Positions 1 to 10,180 of a stretch of 64,000 bases of DNA are shown piece by piece; position 1 is the first letter of the stretch; every line of letters begins with the position of its first letter. The stretch is from the NCBI GenBank assembly GCA_013339765.2, contig CM023453.1, positions 90,546,118 to 90,610,117 on the forward strand, written 5' to 3'. The notes under the pieces are model-generated. The model had not been told where the DNA came from, searched no databases, and saw nothing but the letters and a program-made list of their open reading frames with translations. A program made the translations under genes and the position numbers. The DNA comes from Haemaphysalis longicornis. Taxonomy: Eukaryota > Arthropoda > Arachnida > Ixodida > Ixodidae.

Positions 1-472
1 TGTGCGTACATTGTACAACCAGCGCAAAACTTCCTTATTATATTCAAATTGGCTTTAACGCGTTTACATCCAAAAGGACTTCCAACCCCCCTGAAAGCTT
101 GTCACAGAGGGTACGTGTAAGAATACGTATTGTAGGGTACAATCTTGTGAGATTTCGCAGATTTGTTGCTTCAGTCGACGAAAACTACATAAATTTACTG
201 GGCACGGGCCCAATTCATCGTCGTCGTTAGACGGAAAGGTGCAGGAGTTTTTCAAAAAGAGAGAACCCTCATATGGTTTTGTTCTCCATAAGCGTAAGTT
301 CCCTCTGTAACAGTTGTTAAATGCTGCAAAAACTATTTTGTGTGCTTCTTAACATGGCCTCTGCGGCGAACATGTACGATTAATGCTGAGGATCCAAATA
401 GCACAATACGACTGTCAAGGCCGGGTATTTTTGCGTGTTTCGATTAGCTGAATGAATAAACGCAGCACTCAC

Positions 473-606
473 GATCGGGGGACTCGGCACTTGCTTCCAT
501 CTGTTCGATTACGGCCATGGCGACAGGGAACATAATTGATGCCGCGGCTGTGTTGGGAATCCACATCGACAGGAACATTGAAACCAGCATTAACCCGAGC
601 ACGATC
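473..606 (-). CDS. SLC13/Indy-type carboxylate transporter, coding exon 4
   Basis: Seen: on the minus strand a pyrimidine-rich tract ending in CAG stops at 607 and a GTGAGT donor starts at 472, bounding 134 nt. The first base completes an Arg codon left open by exon 3. The next 44 codons contain FLSMWIPNTAAASIMFPVAM and then VIEQMEASAESPD. Family knowledge: SLC13 transporters (Drosophila Indy, mammalian NaDC/NaCT) have here the segment FLSMWxSNTATTAMM, whose SNT triplet takes part in sodium and substrate binding. In this exon the Ser is Pro (codon CCC). The exon ends one base into a codon and the gene runs off the left edge. The product should be a polytopic membrane protein moving citrate or other dicarboxylates with sodium, though the altered motif leaves activity open. 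The family call is strong; the substrate is not. Confidence 0.88.
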
Positions 607-1204
607 CTGCCAGAAAAAGAAGGGAAAACAAAAACAGGATACGGCTGGCGGCTAGCTTTTCAGTTTCTATTTTATTTTGCATTAACTTTAGATTTCAAAG
701 CAAATAGTTTTTAGTCTTTTAAATGTATGTTCAAGACAAGATTACTAGTTTTCATCATGCATTCGTCGTCATCTTGTGACAGCTGTGATGTCATTTTGCA
801 TCGCTCACGGATACGTACATAATTTACAGCTTTTTCATCTATGCGGATAAAAATGTTCCGTGCTTGTGGGCATCCACACCAGAAATTGGCAGTGTCAATA
901 GCGCAACTGCTATGTGTTTGTTATATGTGCACTTTATTGGAGCAAAAGCACCAAAGGCCAATGACCACCAAACCGTCAGTTTTGGCATTCCTATGTTTGA
1001 GCTTCCGTGAATTGTCTAAATTCGTATGTGGCGACAACCATAAAAATTGCTTAACGTTCTCTGCACTATTATAATGCGAAAGCATAAGCGAATGATTGAG
1101 CAATAACGCCGGCGCTGTGGCCTGGCGACGTTTTCATAAAAAGCGAAGGAGTGCGACGCGTCACGCGGCAAACGCATTGCATCGTATCGCATCGCAGAAA
1201 TAAA
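607..1204. other. intron 3 sequence, no gene seen
   Basis: Non-coding stretch between SLC13 exons 4 and 3, moderately AT-rich. Short open frames occur on both strands, but none has splice signals or recognisable motifs. Confidence 0.6.
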
Positions 1205-1670
1205 CATTTCGCTGTGGCTTAACTCAATTATGCCTGGGTGTCCGTAGCGAGAGGTACGGTTAATAGTTTAGCTTGGTTCTCTGACGGTTACGACGTTTCT
1301 CGAGGCGTCCGGCTCCTCCTCCCTGCGTCCCCCCGGCTCGCTGCCTCTTTGTTTCGCCCCGACGACGAAGCCTGACGACGAATGCCACCGACCCGCCCCT
1401 TCTATAATATACCATATTTTCTATTTTTAATTTTTACGATCTTTTTTTTTGTACTTTTAATTTTATTCTTTGTATTTTAACCTTTCTTATTCTGTTTTTT
1501 TTTTTTTTTTTGCCGCGGCGAGCGGCGCTGCAAGCTGCGGCGGCTAGGGAATCGCTAGGTTCGCTAGCCGCCGCAGGTTCCCTAGGAACGGTTCCCAGCT
1601 AGGGAACCGAGGTGCGGCCACCGGTCACAGCGAAACGGCGAGAATACGTCCGTTGTAGCTCTCGCTACAA
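1205..1670 (+). repeat. dispersed repeat, intact copy
   Basis: This ~465-bp segment matches, with many substitutions, the two halves flanking the Ty3 element at 12325-12598 and 18612-18930. Shared landmarks are a box-A-like start (GGCTTAACTCAATTATGCC), a CTCGAGGCGTCCGGCTC stretch, an AT/T-rich middle, then GCGGCGAGCGGC and CACCGGTCACAGCGAAACGG. Comparison of the copies shows that the Ty3 element split an older repeat. The box-A-like start hints at a Pol III ancestry, but I see no clear box B. Confidence 0.65.
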
Positions 1671-2393
1671 AACAAAAAAGAACCACGCATATGTTTCGTC
1701 ATTAACGCCGCGAATCCGTGTTGGTCGTCGCGTCTCTAACGCGGCGAAGTCGTGTTGGACATCCCAGATGCGCCGTGAGGACCATAGCTGGCCTCACTTA
1801 GCGGCGCAGAGGTCCCCAGTGAGGCAGGCCACCCTACGGGGCTCACGGCAGCACAGACTGATGGTGCTGCCACAGCACCTTCTTGAAGGCACCCAGAATA
1901 ACAGCCCAACACTTCGGTGCCACGTTATGTGCAGGGCGTAACTATTGTCGAATCTTAGGCTAACTGGTGCAGCATTGATACGTATAGAAACAGTGCGTGT
2001 AACAGGACAAAAGCAGGGAAGAACGCTGTGTGAGGTTGTCCTCAACTTCTTCCCTATTGTACCCGCTCGTTTTTACGTCTCCCAGAACACACCACCGAAA
2101 TCAAAAAGTTTTGCATTTGAAACTTCGTGTCCTCGAACTTCTGTTCTTTGAACAGTGCGTTCACGATACGCAAATTTTCCATTCGTTATCAACTCGTACA
2201 TCTCTCGCACAAAACTGAACGGATGGCCTTACTTAAAAACCTGCCATTTTGTTAAGACAATAAATGGCCCTGTAGGCGTTCGCCGTTCAGAACTCAAGCT
2301 TTGTAACGCCCACTAGTTCGACGGATCTCCAGCACGCCTTAACACTACCGTGACGTCACACTGCGGAATTCAGTTACTGATGTGCGCCCCCAC
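1671..2393. other. intron 3 sequence, no gene seen
   Basis: Moderately GC-rich DNA next to exon 3. Open frames such as 1612-1941 lack motifs and are not supported. Confidence 0.5.
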
Positions 2394-2509
2394 CTGCGGG
2401 TGCTGGTGCCGATGACGAGGACTGACTTGAGTGCCAGGCGCTTGTGCAGTTGGGTCGCCTCCACAGCGGCCGCTAGAATCAGTGACCCAAGCATCACGAA
2501 GCCGACGTT
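2394..2509 (-). CDS. SLC13/Indy-type carboxylate transporter, coding exon 3
   Basis: Seen: minus-strand acceptor TTTTGCTTTCCATTCAACAG ends at 2510 and the donor GTGGGGGC starts at 2393. The 116-nt exon encodes 38 codons starting NVGFVMLGSLILAAAVEATQ and continuing LHKRLALKSVLVIGTSTR, plus two bases. Family knowledge: this corresponds to the highly conserved TNMLFxGGLIxAVAVExxxLHKRIALRxLL block of SLC13 carriers, an early transmembrane region. Exon 2 ends in phase 0 with a GAC codon and this exon starts in phase 0, and its AG overhang joins the first base of exon 4. The HKR-ALR core and length match the family. No lesion is visible. Confidence 0.9.
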
Positions 2510-3071
2510 CTGTTGAATGGAAAGCAAAACGAAAATACGTTTTAGGGGCGGCCGCTAGGAAATGACCGCGATAAAGCAGTAATGCTGCCGCGGGGCTACG
2601 AACAACTATCGACAATTCGCAAGCGTATAAAGTGACAATAATAGAAACAAAAAGAGAAGGTATATGGTCTGTTGAGCTGTCTTTAAACAGCGAAGCTCTT
2701 CTTGGTCGAAGATTTCATGGGGCGAAATGTGGTGACGCGGTTGAAGCGTTGCAGGTGAGGTCATAGCCTAACGGGGAGGAGAGCAAGCGCCAATCTCACA
2801 AGAAGCACGTTTAACGAACGCTTGATTGAGACCCTTATATCGGCAAAGCTTTTCGAAATAACTAAATCTGGAGGCATTTTTTATGCTTGCCAACTTTCTT
2901 GAGCCAAAAGAAAATATTAAACATATATTAGGCAACACATCATAACTTCAGTGATATTTGCGTTGTTTTTTTAATTAAAATTACGTTGCTGCTTGACTTT
3001 TGCAATAACAAATAGGGGACGAAAAAACAAAAAGCACTCGCCGCCCATCCACGTAGCAGTGTTCCAAGTTG
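2510..3071. other. intron 2 sequence, no gene seen
   Basis: AT-rich intronic DNA upstream of exon 3. The frames overlapping 2345-2615 are shadows of exon 3. No recognisable element. Confidence 0.5.
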
Positions 3072-3231
3072 ATGATGATGTTTGAATGTAATGGCGCAAG
3101 GCCAACTAGGGCAAAGAGGGCCAAGAAAGTGTTTTGATGAAGAGGTGACAACTAAAATTCGTTAGGGAGAACACGAAAACAATCAATTAGAAACTATGAG
3201 CACGACAGGCGTACAGGGTCAGGATGAAGAC

Positions 3232-4078
3232 AAAAAAATTTTCACCATCTTGTCGTTGGGGAACCCTGAGTAGTATGCGAGGCAGCTATGGGGTCGACTC
3301 AAGTTGCCATTAGTTCTCAGTTCGATCGCGGCGTTGCGGGAGGAGAATGAGGGGAGCGGAGCACGCGCGCGTCATTTATACCGCGGAGCTACAGTGGCGC
3401 CCCCAGCGGAGTATGCAGCGGCTACCGTCACGTCTCTAACACTAAGCTGCTTCGCATTATCACGCGCGGAGCCGTAGGTGTTGCCATTCGTTGCGCAATC
3501 CCGGAGAGGAGAGGAGCTTCTGGGAGGAGAGGAGGAATGCCGGAGAGGAGAGTATTCTCAGAGAAGAGAGGGGGAATGCCTCGCATACTACTCAGGATTC
3601 CCCAACGGGAAGATGACGACGGTGGTTGAACGCGAAGCTTACTTGTGATGGATTCTTTGGTTGGCCAATCCATAGGGGCATCCTGCCAAAATCATCATCA
3701 GCGGTGCCTGGCCAGGCATGCGCAGTGCGTGTGCGGACGGCGGACAACGACAATGACAAGGAAGGGAGGGACACAGTCCCGAGCATGAGATGCTTCGCAT
3801 TTAATCCAATCACCCTGCCGCAATCATATCAGCGGTGCCTGGTCAGGCATGCGCAGTGGGGGTGTAGTACTCAGGGTTGCCCTACGGTAAGATGACGACG
3901 GTGGTTTAACGCGAAGCTATCCCGTGATGGATTCTTTGGTTGGCCAATCCCTACGGGCATCCTACCACAATCGTCATCAGCGGTGCCTGGGCGGGCATGC
4001 GGAGTGCGTGTGCTGACGGCGGACAACAACGACAAGGGAGGAAGGACCACAACCCCGAGCATGAGATGCTTCGCATCT
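3232..4078. repeat. composite repeat insertion inside the LINE 3' UTR
   Basis: Comparison with the uninterrupted relative at 38800-38830 shows that the LINE 3' UTR stops near 3231 and resumes at 4079. Between them are an inverted-repeat unit (3242-3620) and tandem copies (about 3620-3805, a partial at 3806-3865, and 3880-4078) of a module. The module starts GATGACGACGGTGGTT, contains GATGGATTCTTTGGTTGGCC and ends GAGATGCTTCGCAT. Related modules lie at 22100-22330 and 24300-24540. Confidence 0.65.
3242..3620. repeat. foldback unit with ~45-bp inverted ends
   Basis: The left end (3242-3285, containing CGTTGGGGAACCCTGAGTAG then TATGCGAGGC) is nearly the reverse complement of 3572-3620 (GCCTCGCATACTACTCAGG, then ATTCCCCAACGGG). 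The interior is purine-rich with repeated GGAGAGGAG. It carries no protein frame of note. It resembles a foldback or MITE unit, but I cannot define a target-site duplication because other modules adjoin it. Confidence 0.55.
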
Positions 4079-4216
4079 AAAAGTGGTTAAAAGATAAATA
4101 AGGTGGCCGGTGTATAGGACCAAGGGTAAAACTATGGATGGTATGAGATGAGCTTAAAGAAGTGAAGTTCTGACAGAACCTGAACGTCCGCTGAACAGAA
4201 AACATGGCATCGTCTC

Positions 4217-5694
4217 CTAAAAAGTATGAGGGATGTAATGGAATATGTTACGATATTTTCTCTTAAACAATATTAAACAATATTTTCTCTTCCCATTATG
4301 ATGTGTTAGAGCTACTGGAGTGTGACTATTTACGTGAGGTCTTTCGGGCTTGCACTCTTGGGAGGGTTTTTTAACCTTCTCTGGAGGTTTCGATGGAGGG
4401 ACCCGCTCCTTCCGCTGCGAAGCAGAAAGGAAAGGTCCGACATCCATGCCATCATCAGATTTGGAAGGGGTAACCGGCGGACCGGACCCCCGGACTTGGC
4501 ACCCTTTCCGGTGCCCTTCGTTCGAGCCGTGAGCGCCGAGGGCTTCAGGAGCGCCCCGGGTGGCACAGGCGGTGCAGCGGGGGTGGGAACTACTGCGGTT
4601 CCCTCCGTCTCCATCTGCTCCGTGCCCTCGCGTGTGCTTCGGGCCGGTGGAGAGGAAACAGCGGATGCAGCATCATCCCCAATGGACGTGGTTGCCACCA
4701 CAGCCACTGCTGACTGAGCAGGCGGTGGGTTGGGCCGCCGGAGGCAACCCGATGGGGGCGGGGGCTGGGTCACGTCCGACTCGCAGTACTGGGTTCCCGC
4801 CAAAACCAGACTCCGCTCCGCCCCCGGCGAGCCGCGTTGGCGTACCTCCCCAGGGAAAAGAGGCGAACCTCTTTTGCACCTCCGGGAAGGTGATGTTTTC
4901 TGTGACCTTTATGTTTATTATTTTGTTCTCAAGTTGAAACTTCTCGCATTTTCTGGAGTAGGCCGCGTGTGGGCCCTGATAATTAATGCAGAGGAGTTGT
5001 TGTGAGCTACAGTTATCTGTGGGATGGTCATGTTGGGCGCACTTGGCACAGGTTAGTTGGCCCCGACACGAGTTAGTACCATACCGAACCGCTGGCACTT
5101 GAAACAGCGCCGCGGGTTCGGGATGTACGCTCGGACGAAGCACCGGATGAAACCAGCACTGATGTGATCTGGAAGGACGGAGCGGTCAAATGTCAGGATG
5201 ATATGTCTAGTGGGTACTACTTTATCGTCTCTTCTTATGGTTATGCGCCTGACAGCCGTCACACCTTGACTTTTCAGGCCTTCAAGAAGATCGGCCTCTG
5301 TCTCGTTTGCTAGATCTGGCTCCGAGATCACGCCCTGCGAGCTGTTGAGGCTGCGGTGGGGCGTGACCTTGATGTCAAGAACGGCCATTCGGGTCTGCTT
5401 CAGGAGTTTTGTGGCCTGCTGTTGACTGTGTACCTCGACCAAGATATCGCCGGTTCTTTGCTTCTTAGCTTTATAGGATTCCCCTATAATGCTTTCTAAG
5501 AACTTCGAAATCAAGCACACGGACTGTGAAACAATAGGCCTGGCTTGTTCAAGAGATTCAATTACCAAGAAGTGTGGGTACTTTGCAGGTTTTGAGATTG
5601 TTATGGTCGGAAAGGGCGGAAAGGATACTTCGGTGGGGCCCCTTTTAAGGGGCCAATCATTGGTTTCGAAAAATTTAGAAAAAACATACAGCAT
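4217..5694 (-). pseudogene. LINE ORF1 (gag-like, CCHC) pseudogene
   Basis: Seen: a 213-residue frame from 5694 down to 5053 ends in RRCFKCQRFG, the start of a CCHC knuckle. The reading then continues in another frame (within 4673-5143) with LTCAKCAQHDHPTDNC and LLCINYQGPHAAYSRKC, two more knuckle-like blocks. It shifts again to a Pro/Ala/Ser-rich tail and a basic end (4330-4803, 4217-4447). Family knowledge: RNA-binding ORF1 proteins of I and Jockey-group LINEs have an RRM-like region followed by CCHC knuckles. At least two frameshifts make it non-functional. The stop-free first part and readable knuckles suggest moderate age. There is no ORF2 downstream. Confidence 0.75.
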
Positions 5695-5704
5695 GTATAA
5701 AAGC

Positions 5705-5799
5705 AGCGGATGGGGGTACTTTCTTCGTCAGCCTTACCCTGATAGCTGAAAAGGTCCCGGAGCTCCCTGCCTAGTAAACAGACAGGGAGCCCATCCGCT
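5705..5799. repeat. nested inverted repeat at LINE 5' end
   Basis: Two nested stems are visible. AGCGGATGGG (5705-5714) pairs with CCCATCCGCT (5790-5799), and inside them GCTCCCTG (5762-5769) pairs with CAGGGAGC (5783-5790, sharing one base). The structure sits just upstream of ORF1 of the minus-strand LINE, so it would be in its 5' UTR. Function unknown. Confidence 0.5.
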
Positions 5800-5830
5800 G
5801 GAGCTTGACCTGGGCTCCGACGTCCACCGT

Positions 5831-6639
5831 TTGTGGTTTCTGCCCTTCACCTTACAACTCGTAGCCACGGTAGATTACAGCGTGAGTATGGGGCTCGGGG
5901 TCCACGGTGTCGCCAATACCGTCACCAAGATTACTAAAGGTGTTCCGTGCGGGGGGTGTTCCAAGTTCAAAAGCAACAAAAGTTTTCAGTGGAATGCCCG
6001 AACTGTAGCAGAACGTGAAATTGGGTTGGCACGAACGGCAATTCATCTGCTGGATTTGAGAAGTTCTATGAAGCTTAGGCTTGCGATTAGGGAAGGCTAG
6101 GCAGCTTCGCTGTTGACTTAAGCGTTCATTGTGTTAAGGTAGTGAATCAGGGTTGCTTTTTAAATAACCTATGTGACATCTAACATGAAGTCTTGAGACA
6201 ACCTTGATTCAAATCACTCAACCAACCAAACTACTCTCACTTGCAGTGCACAATGGGCCATGCGATGACAGACTGAAAAATATGTTTCTCTGAGTTATGT
6301 ATTGATTATTCCTTCGACAAGAATAGACTGCAGAGAAAGGCAGCCGCTTGTTATGGTAATTTCAGCACGGAGACAATTTCCGCGCTTGTGTTTGACCAGA
6401 TCAGATGACATTCCACCATACTGGTAAAAATCAACTAAAAGGAAGCTAGCGATCGGCAATGACAAAATGTACGCACCCCGAGACGAGCGCCGTAACGTTA
6501 CGCACAGCATGTAGAAGATGATAAAAGTAGCAGGACGATTCTACACCATGCTTATACCCCAGCGACGTTAGACCAGGGGAAACCACTAAGCGTACTAACT
6601 TAGCTTGCGATGCCCCACGAGTAACTAAACAGTAAGTAG
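5831..6639. other. intron 2 sequence, no gene seen
   Basis: Frames at 5831-6100 (+) and 6295-6510 (-) show no motif or family resemblance. Nothing supported here. Confidence 0.5.
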
Positions 6640-7600
6640 AACAGGCTCTTAACGGTATCAAACGAGGAAAAGCCGCTGGTGACGACGGCATAACCGCGGA
6701 TATGTTAAACCGTGGATATGCTGCAGGAGCTTAGGCTAAGCCCAGCAGAATACCTCGACCGATTTGCAAAGGCAGCGAAACGTAACGACGAAACCTGGTC
6801 GCAATTTGCCTCCCGCGTTGGCACCTAGTTTGACTACTACCTGAAACCGAGGAAGGTCGAAACAAAAGAGGAGGTAGTGGCCTTCATGGTGCACTATTTT
6901 CTTGGTGCACTATTTTCAGAATTCTTAGGGCTCAAAAACGGCCCGAAGCCCGAAAAAAAGCCAACGTAATTCTGATTCATCAGACGGGAGATACTATAAA
7001 CATAACAACTACAGACCCACGAGCCTACTCTCAGTTCTGTACAAGCCTTTCCAAAGTATTAGTTTACCACATTAGTGAGAGCCTAGGTTCCCAACACCCC
7101 AGAGATCAGGCTGGGTTTAGGAAGAAATATTAAACACTGCATCACATCCATGTCGTAATAAAGTAATATAGAAATCCGACAGAGTTCAACGAACCCCTTT
7201 AAGATGGAATTTATAGACTACGAAAAAGTATTTTATTCAGTACATACCGCAGCTGCTCTGAAAGCATTGATTCAAGATACCTACGTATCACTTTTAGACG
7301 ATATATATACGGGATGTACAAGTAGAATCATCCTTCACAACAAAACAACAAATTCCCAATCCTAAAGGGAGTACGTTAGAGAGATACCATTGTGTCAAAA
7401 CTGTTCACATCATGTAACAAGGGGGTACTATACAAGCTCCACTAGAAAACACAAGATTACGGATGAAAAAAGAATACTTGAGCCATTTGAGGTTAACAGA
7501 CGGCGTAATCTTGAAAACCGAGACTGCAGAACAGATGCAAACATACTTGAGGTACAATCACAAAGCTGTCCGTGGGACTAGAAATTAATAAAAATAAATA
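6640..7600 (+). pseudogene. RTE-type LINE reverse transcriptase, first fragment
   Basis: Translating the plus strand in shifting frames gives RTE-style reverse-transcriptase landmarks in order: an N-terminal GIKRGKAAGDDGI block at about 6655-6700; after an interruption, a finger region reading LIHxxGD...NYRPxSLLSVLYK at 6970-7040; DQAGFRKKY at 7105-7130; and FIDYEKVFYSV at 7207-7240, the motif A region, where the second Asp of the usual DYEKAFDS is Tyr. Numerous stops and frameshifts make it dead. A gag fragment (6721-6908) interrupts it, and a small LTR-like element starts at 7602. The 3' part resumes at about 9460. Confidence 0.7.
6721..6908 (+). pseudogene. LTR-retrotransposon gag fragment inside RTE
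   Basis: One frame from 6721 reads LQELRLSPAEYLDRFAKAAK, then an ETWSQFASRV block and DYYLKPRKV...EEVVAFMV, with one in-frame TAG (6826-6828). From memory this SPAEYLxRF...ETWxQFASR pattern is typical of Gag proteins of arthropod LTR elements, not of RTE LINEs. It lies between two RTE reverse-transcriptase blocks, so it is a foreign insertion. The GGTGCACTATTTT sequence at its right edge is tandemly doubled (6887-6915). Confidence 0.55.
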
Positions 7601-7601
7601 T

Positions 7602-8434
7602 TGTCACGGGGCACCTAGGCGGCCAATACCCCATACAGCCATGGCTCATCAAAGACGACGAGGATGATGAAGTAGTACCTGGGTCGCAGCGCGCGCTGTC
7701 ATGGCCGCTACGTACATTATGTAAATAGATCGCTTTATCCCATCCCATCGTTACTCTCATGTGTGTCCTGCCACGACGTAACATTTGGTGGAGAGTGCGG
7801 GTTGTCATCCCCGTCGTGGGCCCAGCTTCGCTCCTCATCGGCATCACTTGAATCATCGAGGGTGTGGGAACCGCGTCGGGCAGCCCCAGCCCCACCGCTA
7901 CAAGAACTCGACGACGTCCCCCCGCCCCGTGTCCCCAGCCCGTGACGAGCCGATCTGACGACGACGTTTGACCTGACGACGACGACGACGTGTCCCCAGC
8001 CCTGTGGTCCGACGTGGTAGCAAGCCCTCACCGGTTCGTGATTCCTTTGTGGGCGTCGCTGCTGTGGGCCGGAGCTCACCGAACCCATCCCTTACATCCG
8101 TGGTGGCAAGAGCTTCACTGTATATTCTCATCACATCGTTCACCTTCACTGAGTTCATCATGCTACTGCGACCTCGACCGGGACGGTCACCTTCGAGGAA
8201 ACGGGCATGTTTCGCCATCAAAGACGATGAAGACAGCAGCCGCATGTGGCGTCACGAACAAGCATCTGCGACGACGACGAAGCTGCGTGCGGCATGCTGC
8301 CTGGAATGCGCGTTCCCACGTTGCTCATTTGCGTCATCGTCAACGCGCTACAGCTTCGACCGGGACGGTCGCCCTCGACCGGGGGGGTAATGTCAGGGGA
8401 CACCTAGGCGGCCAATACCCCATACAGCCATGGT
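7602..8434 (+). mobile_element. small non-autonomous LTR-bounded (TRIM-like) element
   Basis: TGTCACGGGGCACC at 7602 and TGTCAGGGGACACC at 8391 each begin ~45 bp of nearly identical sequence (CTAGGCGGCCAATACCCCAT, then ACAGCCATGG). The left copy may run to TAACA at 7783, followed by a PBS-like TGGTGGAGAGTGCGGG (7786-7801). The right copy is preceded by a polypurine-like CGACCGGGGGGG. The ~600-bp interior has GACGACGACG runs and no pol. This layout suggests a terminal-repeat element in miniature whose right LTR is cut short at 8434. It is nested in the RTE LINE. Confidence 0.45.
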
Positions 8435-8881
8435 ACCTCCACCTCCACCACTTCTGTAACGATGGTTACGAATGAGGACTGGAAAAAGGTTTATTTACAA
8501 GGCGAACTTGTGCCCAGAAATGATGCGCTGCTGGTAGACTCAGAGCTGGAACGTCGTCTACCTCCTCTTCTTTACCTGTAGTGCCACTCGTCGTCCTCTT
8601 CCTTGCCTTCCACTTGTTCGCTGATGCGTGACGGCAGTTTCCAGTCAATGCGTAATGCTCAAACATGTTTCAATATAAAGTAATGGTGAATGATGATGAG
8701 GATGATTAGTGACTCTCCCTTTGAATCGGGGCGTCGGTTGTCGGGCGTCGGTTGACTTGCCTGTTTTTTTAGAAGCGAACGCGTCTCATTCACTCGCCTT
8801 GTCCCTGCATCCAACCGGCGTTGTCGGCGTCCACCCCTCCCCCATTCTCCTCACAGCGCCAGCTGCGCTCTCCGCCCTCTC
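8435..8881. other. unassigned repeat-like DNA, nothing firm
   Basis: Contains an AAAAAGGTTTATTTACAAGG stretch and a GATGATGAGGATGATT tail. These could be another truncated element end, but I cannot assign it. Confidence 0.35.
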
Positions 8882-9180
8882 CTCTGCGATAGCGAACACT
8901 CTCTCGCGAGAGGCATTGGATTGGATTCGATTGGATTGGCTTGGCTTGGCTTGGCTTGGATTGGATTGGAATGAATTGGCTTGGCTTGGCTTGGCTTGGA
9001 TTGTATTTGGATTGGATTAAAGTGGATTGTGTTGGATTGTGTTGCGTCATAGCCGCGGCAGACGCACTGACGCCGGCGCGCCCCCTCACCGTTATGCGCG
9101 CTATAAAACGCGGTGCCTGCGCCGCTCCGCTCCATCGTTCCAGCGCCATTCCTCCGCTGTCCAACGCTGCAACGTGAACC
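8882..9180 (+). repeat. ATTGG-rich repeat with TATA-like box
   Basis: About 130 bp (8918-9040) consist of degenerate GGATT/GGCTT pentamers, giving many ATTGG (reverse CCAAT) motifs. A GC-rich part follows with CATAGCCGCGGCAGACGCAC and a TATAAAA at 9102-9108. The same sequence family occurs in the opposite orientation at 10556-10990. No coding potential is accepted. Confidence 0.6.
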
Positions 9181-9459
9181 CCCAATCGTCGCATCTACAC
9201 AGGGGTTCCCGCAATGGGAGGTGGGAGTTTTATTCCAGTTGCTTGCCCTACTCGTAGCTAACCTAATAGATTTGCCCCCCCCCCCCTCCGATTTCCCCCT
9301 CACCCATGTTTTAAACTCTCATTGCCCCCCCCCCGCTCCTCTAAATTCTCATCCGTATGATTACTCCGCCTGCGTACGTATCCCGTCCCTACTTTTCCTC
9401 CACCACCATTCCAGTGGCCTCTTTGTCACCTTCCAAAGCATGCCGAAAGCGCCCTCTTC

Positions 9460-10180
9460 AGTATAGCTAACGAAACGCTAGCCCAAGGACAAGACTATAG
9501 CTACCTCAGATAGGGTGTTAGTGCTGACCCCAACCACGAGAACGAAATCCGGCGCAGAATAGGTATGAGCTGGTCTGCAGTCGACATGTACCAACAAATA
9601 ATGAAAATGAAGCTGCAGCTGTCACTCAAAAGAAAACTATGCAACCTATTCATACAGCTGGTGATAACATACGGAGCGGAAACTAGGCGCCTTACTAAAC
9701 AACTGGAAAGCAAGGTGAGATCGGCTCAAAGGTACATAAAACGTCGAACGATAAGATGAACACTTAATTAGGGACAGGAAACTAGCTTCTCAGCTTCCTT
9801 TATCAAGAAACAAACGGGAGTAGAAGATATGATCGTTCAGATAAAGAAAAAAAATGGGTTCGGGCTGGCAACGTAGTTAGGTGGAATGACAATGGGTGGA
9901 CTACCAGGGTGACGGAGTGGACACTGACAGAAAGGTGCACAAAATGAGGAAGGCCAATTACTCGACGGAGGGGAGAAATAATTTCGGAGGCAAAGAATGG
10001 ACTCCAGCGGCGCGGGATGGGAGCGGTTGGGAGCGGTTGGAGAGGCTTTCGTCTTGCGGTGGACCTTAGTAGACTGTCGATGATGAAAATGATGACCAAT
10101 ATGGTGTAAAAACAGTTGCACCATATTATATACAAGTGATATGGTGTAAAAATAACCGGTATGAAATGGTCGTTCATGCC
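9460..10180 (+). pseudogene. RTE-type LINE reverse transcriptase, C-terminal fragment
   Basis: Resumes the RTE reading with SADPNHENEIRRRIGMSWSA, then a LSLKRKL...YGAETRRLTKQLESKVRSAQR block inside the frame at 9565-9759 and, in another frame, a KKQTGVEDM block at about 9810-9840. In RTE LINEs this is the thumb and C-terminal region. It is separated from the first half by ~1.86 kb of later insertions. Stops and frameshifts are frequent. The 3' end near 10180 is approximate. Confidence 0.7.

Larger units (their letters stand above)
3072..5830 (-). mobile_element. I/Jockey-type LINE relic: ORF1 joined to 3' UTR, ORF2 missing
   Basis: Reading the minus strand, ORF1 (5694 down to about 4217) is followed directly by a 3' untranslated region (about 4250 to 4079, then 3231 to 3072). 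That 3' region matches the ends of the LINE fragments at 38.6-39.2 kb, including the CATCGTCTCCTAAAAAGTAT stretch and the terminal GATGATGATGTTTGAATG. No endonuclease or reverse-transcriptase sequence lies between, so ORF2 has been lost. The 3' UTR is interrupted by a separate insertion (3232-4078). The 5' boundary near 5830 is approximate. The element lies in SLC13 intron 2, in the same orientation as the gene. Confidence 0.7.

Noticed and set aside
4330..4803. Pro/Ala-rich proteins on both strands near 4.3-4.9 kb as host genes
   Set aside because: The minus reading is continuous with the LINE ORF1 tail, and the plus frames are shadows.
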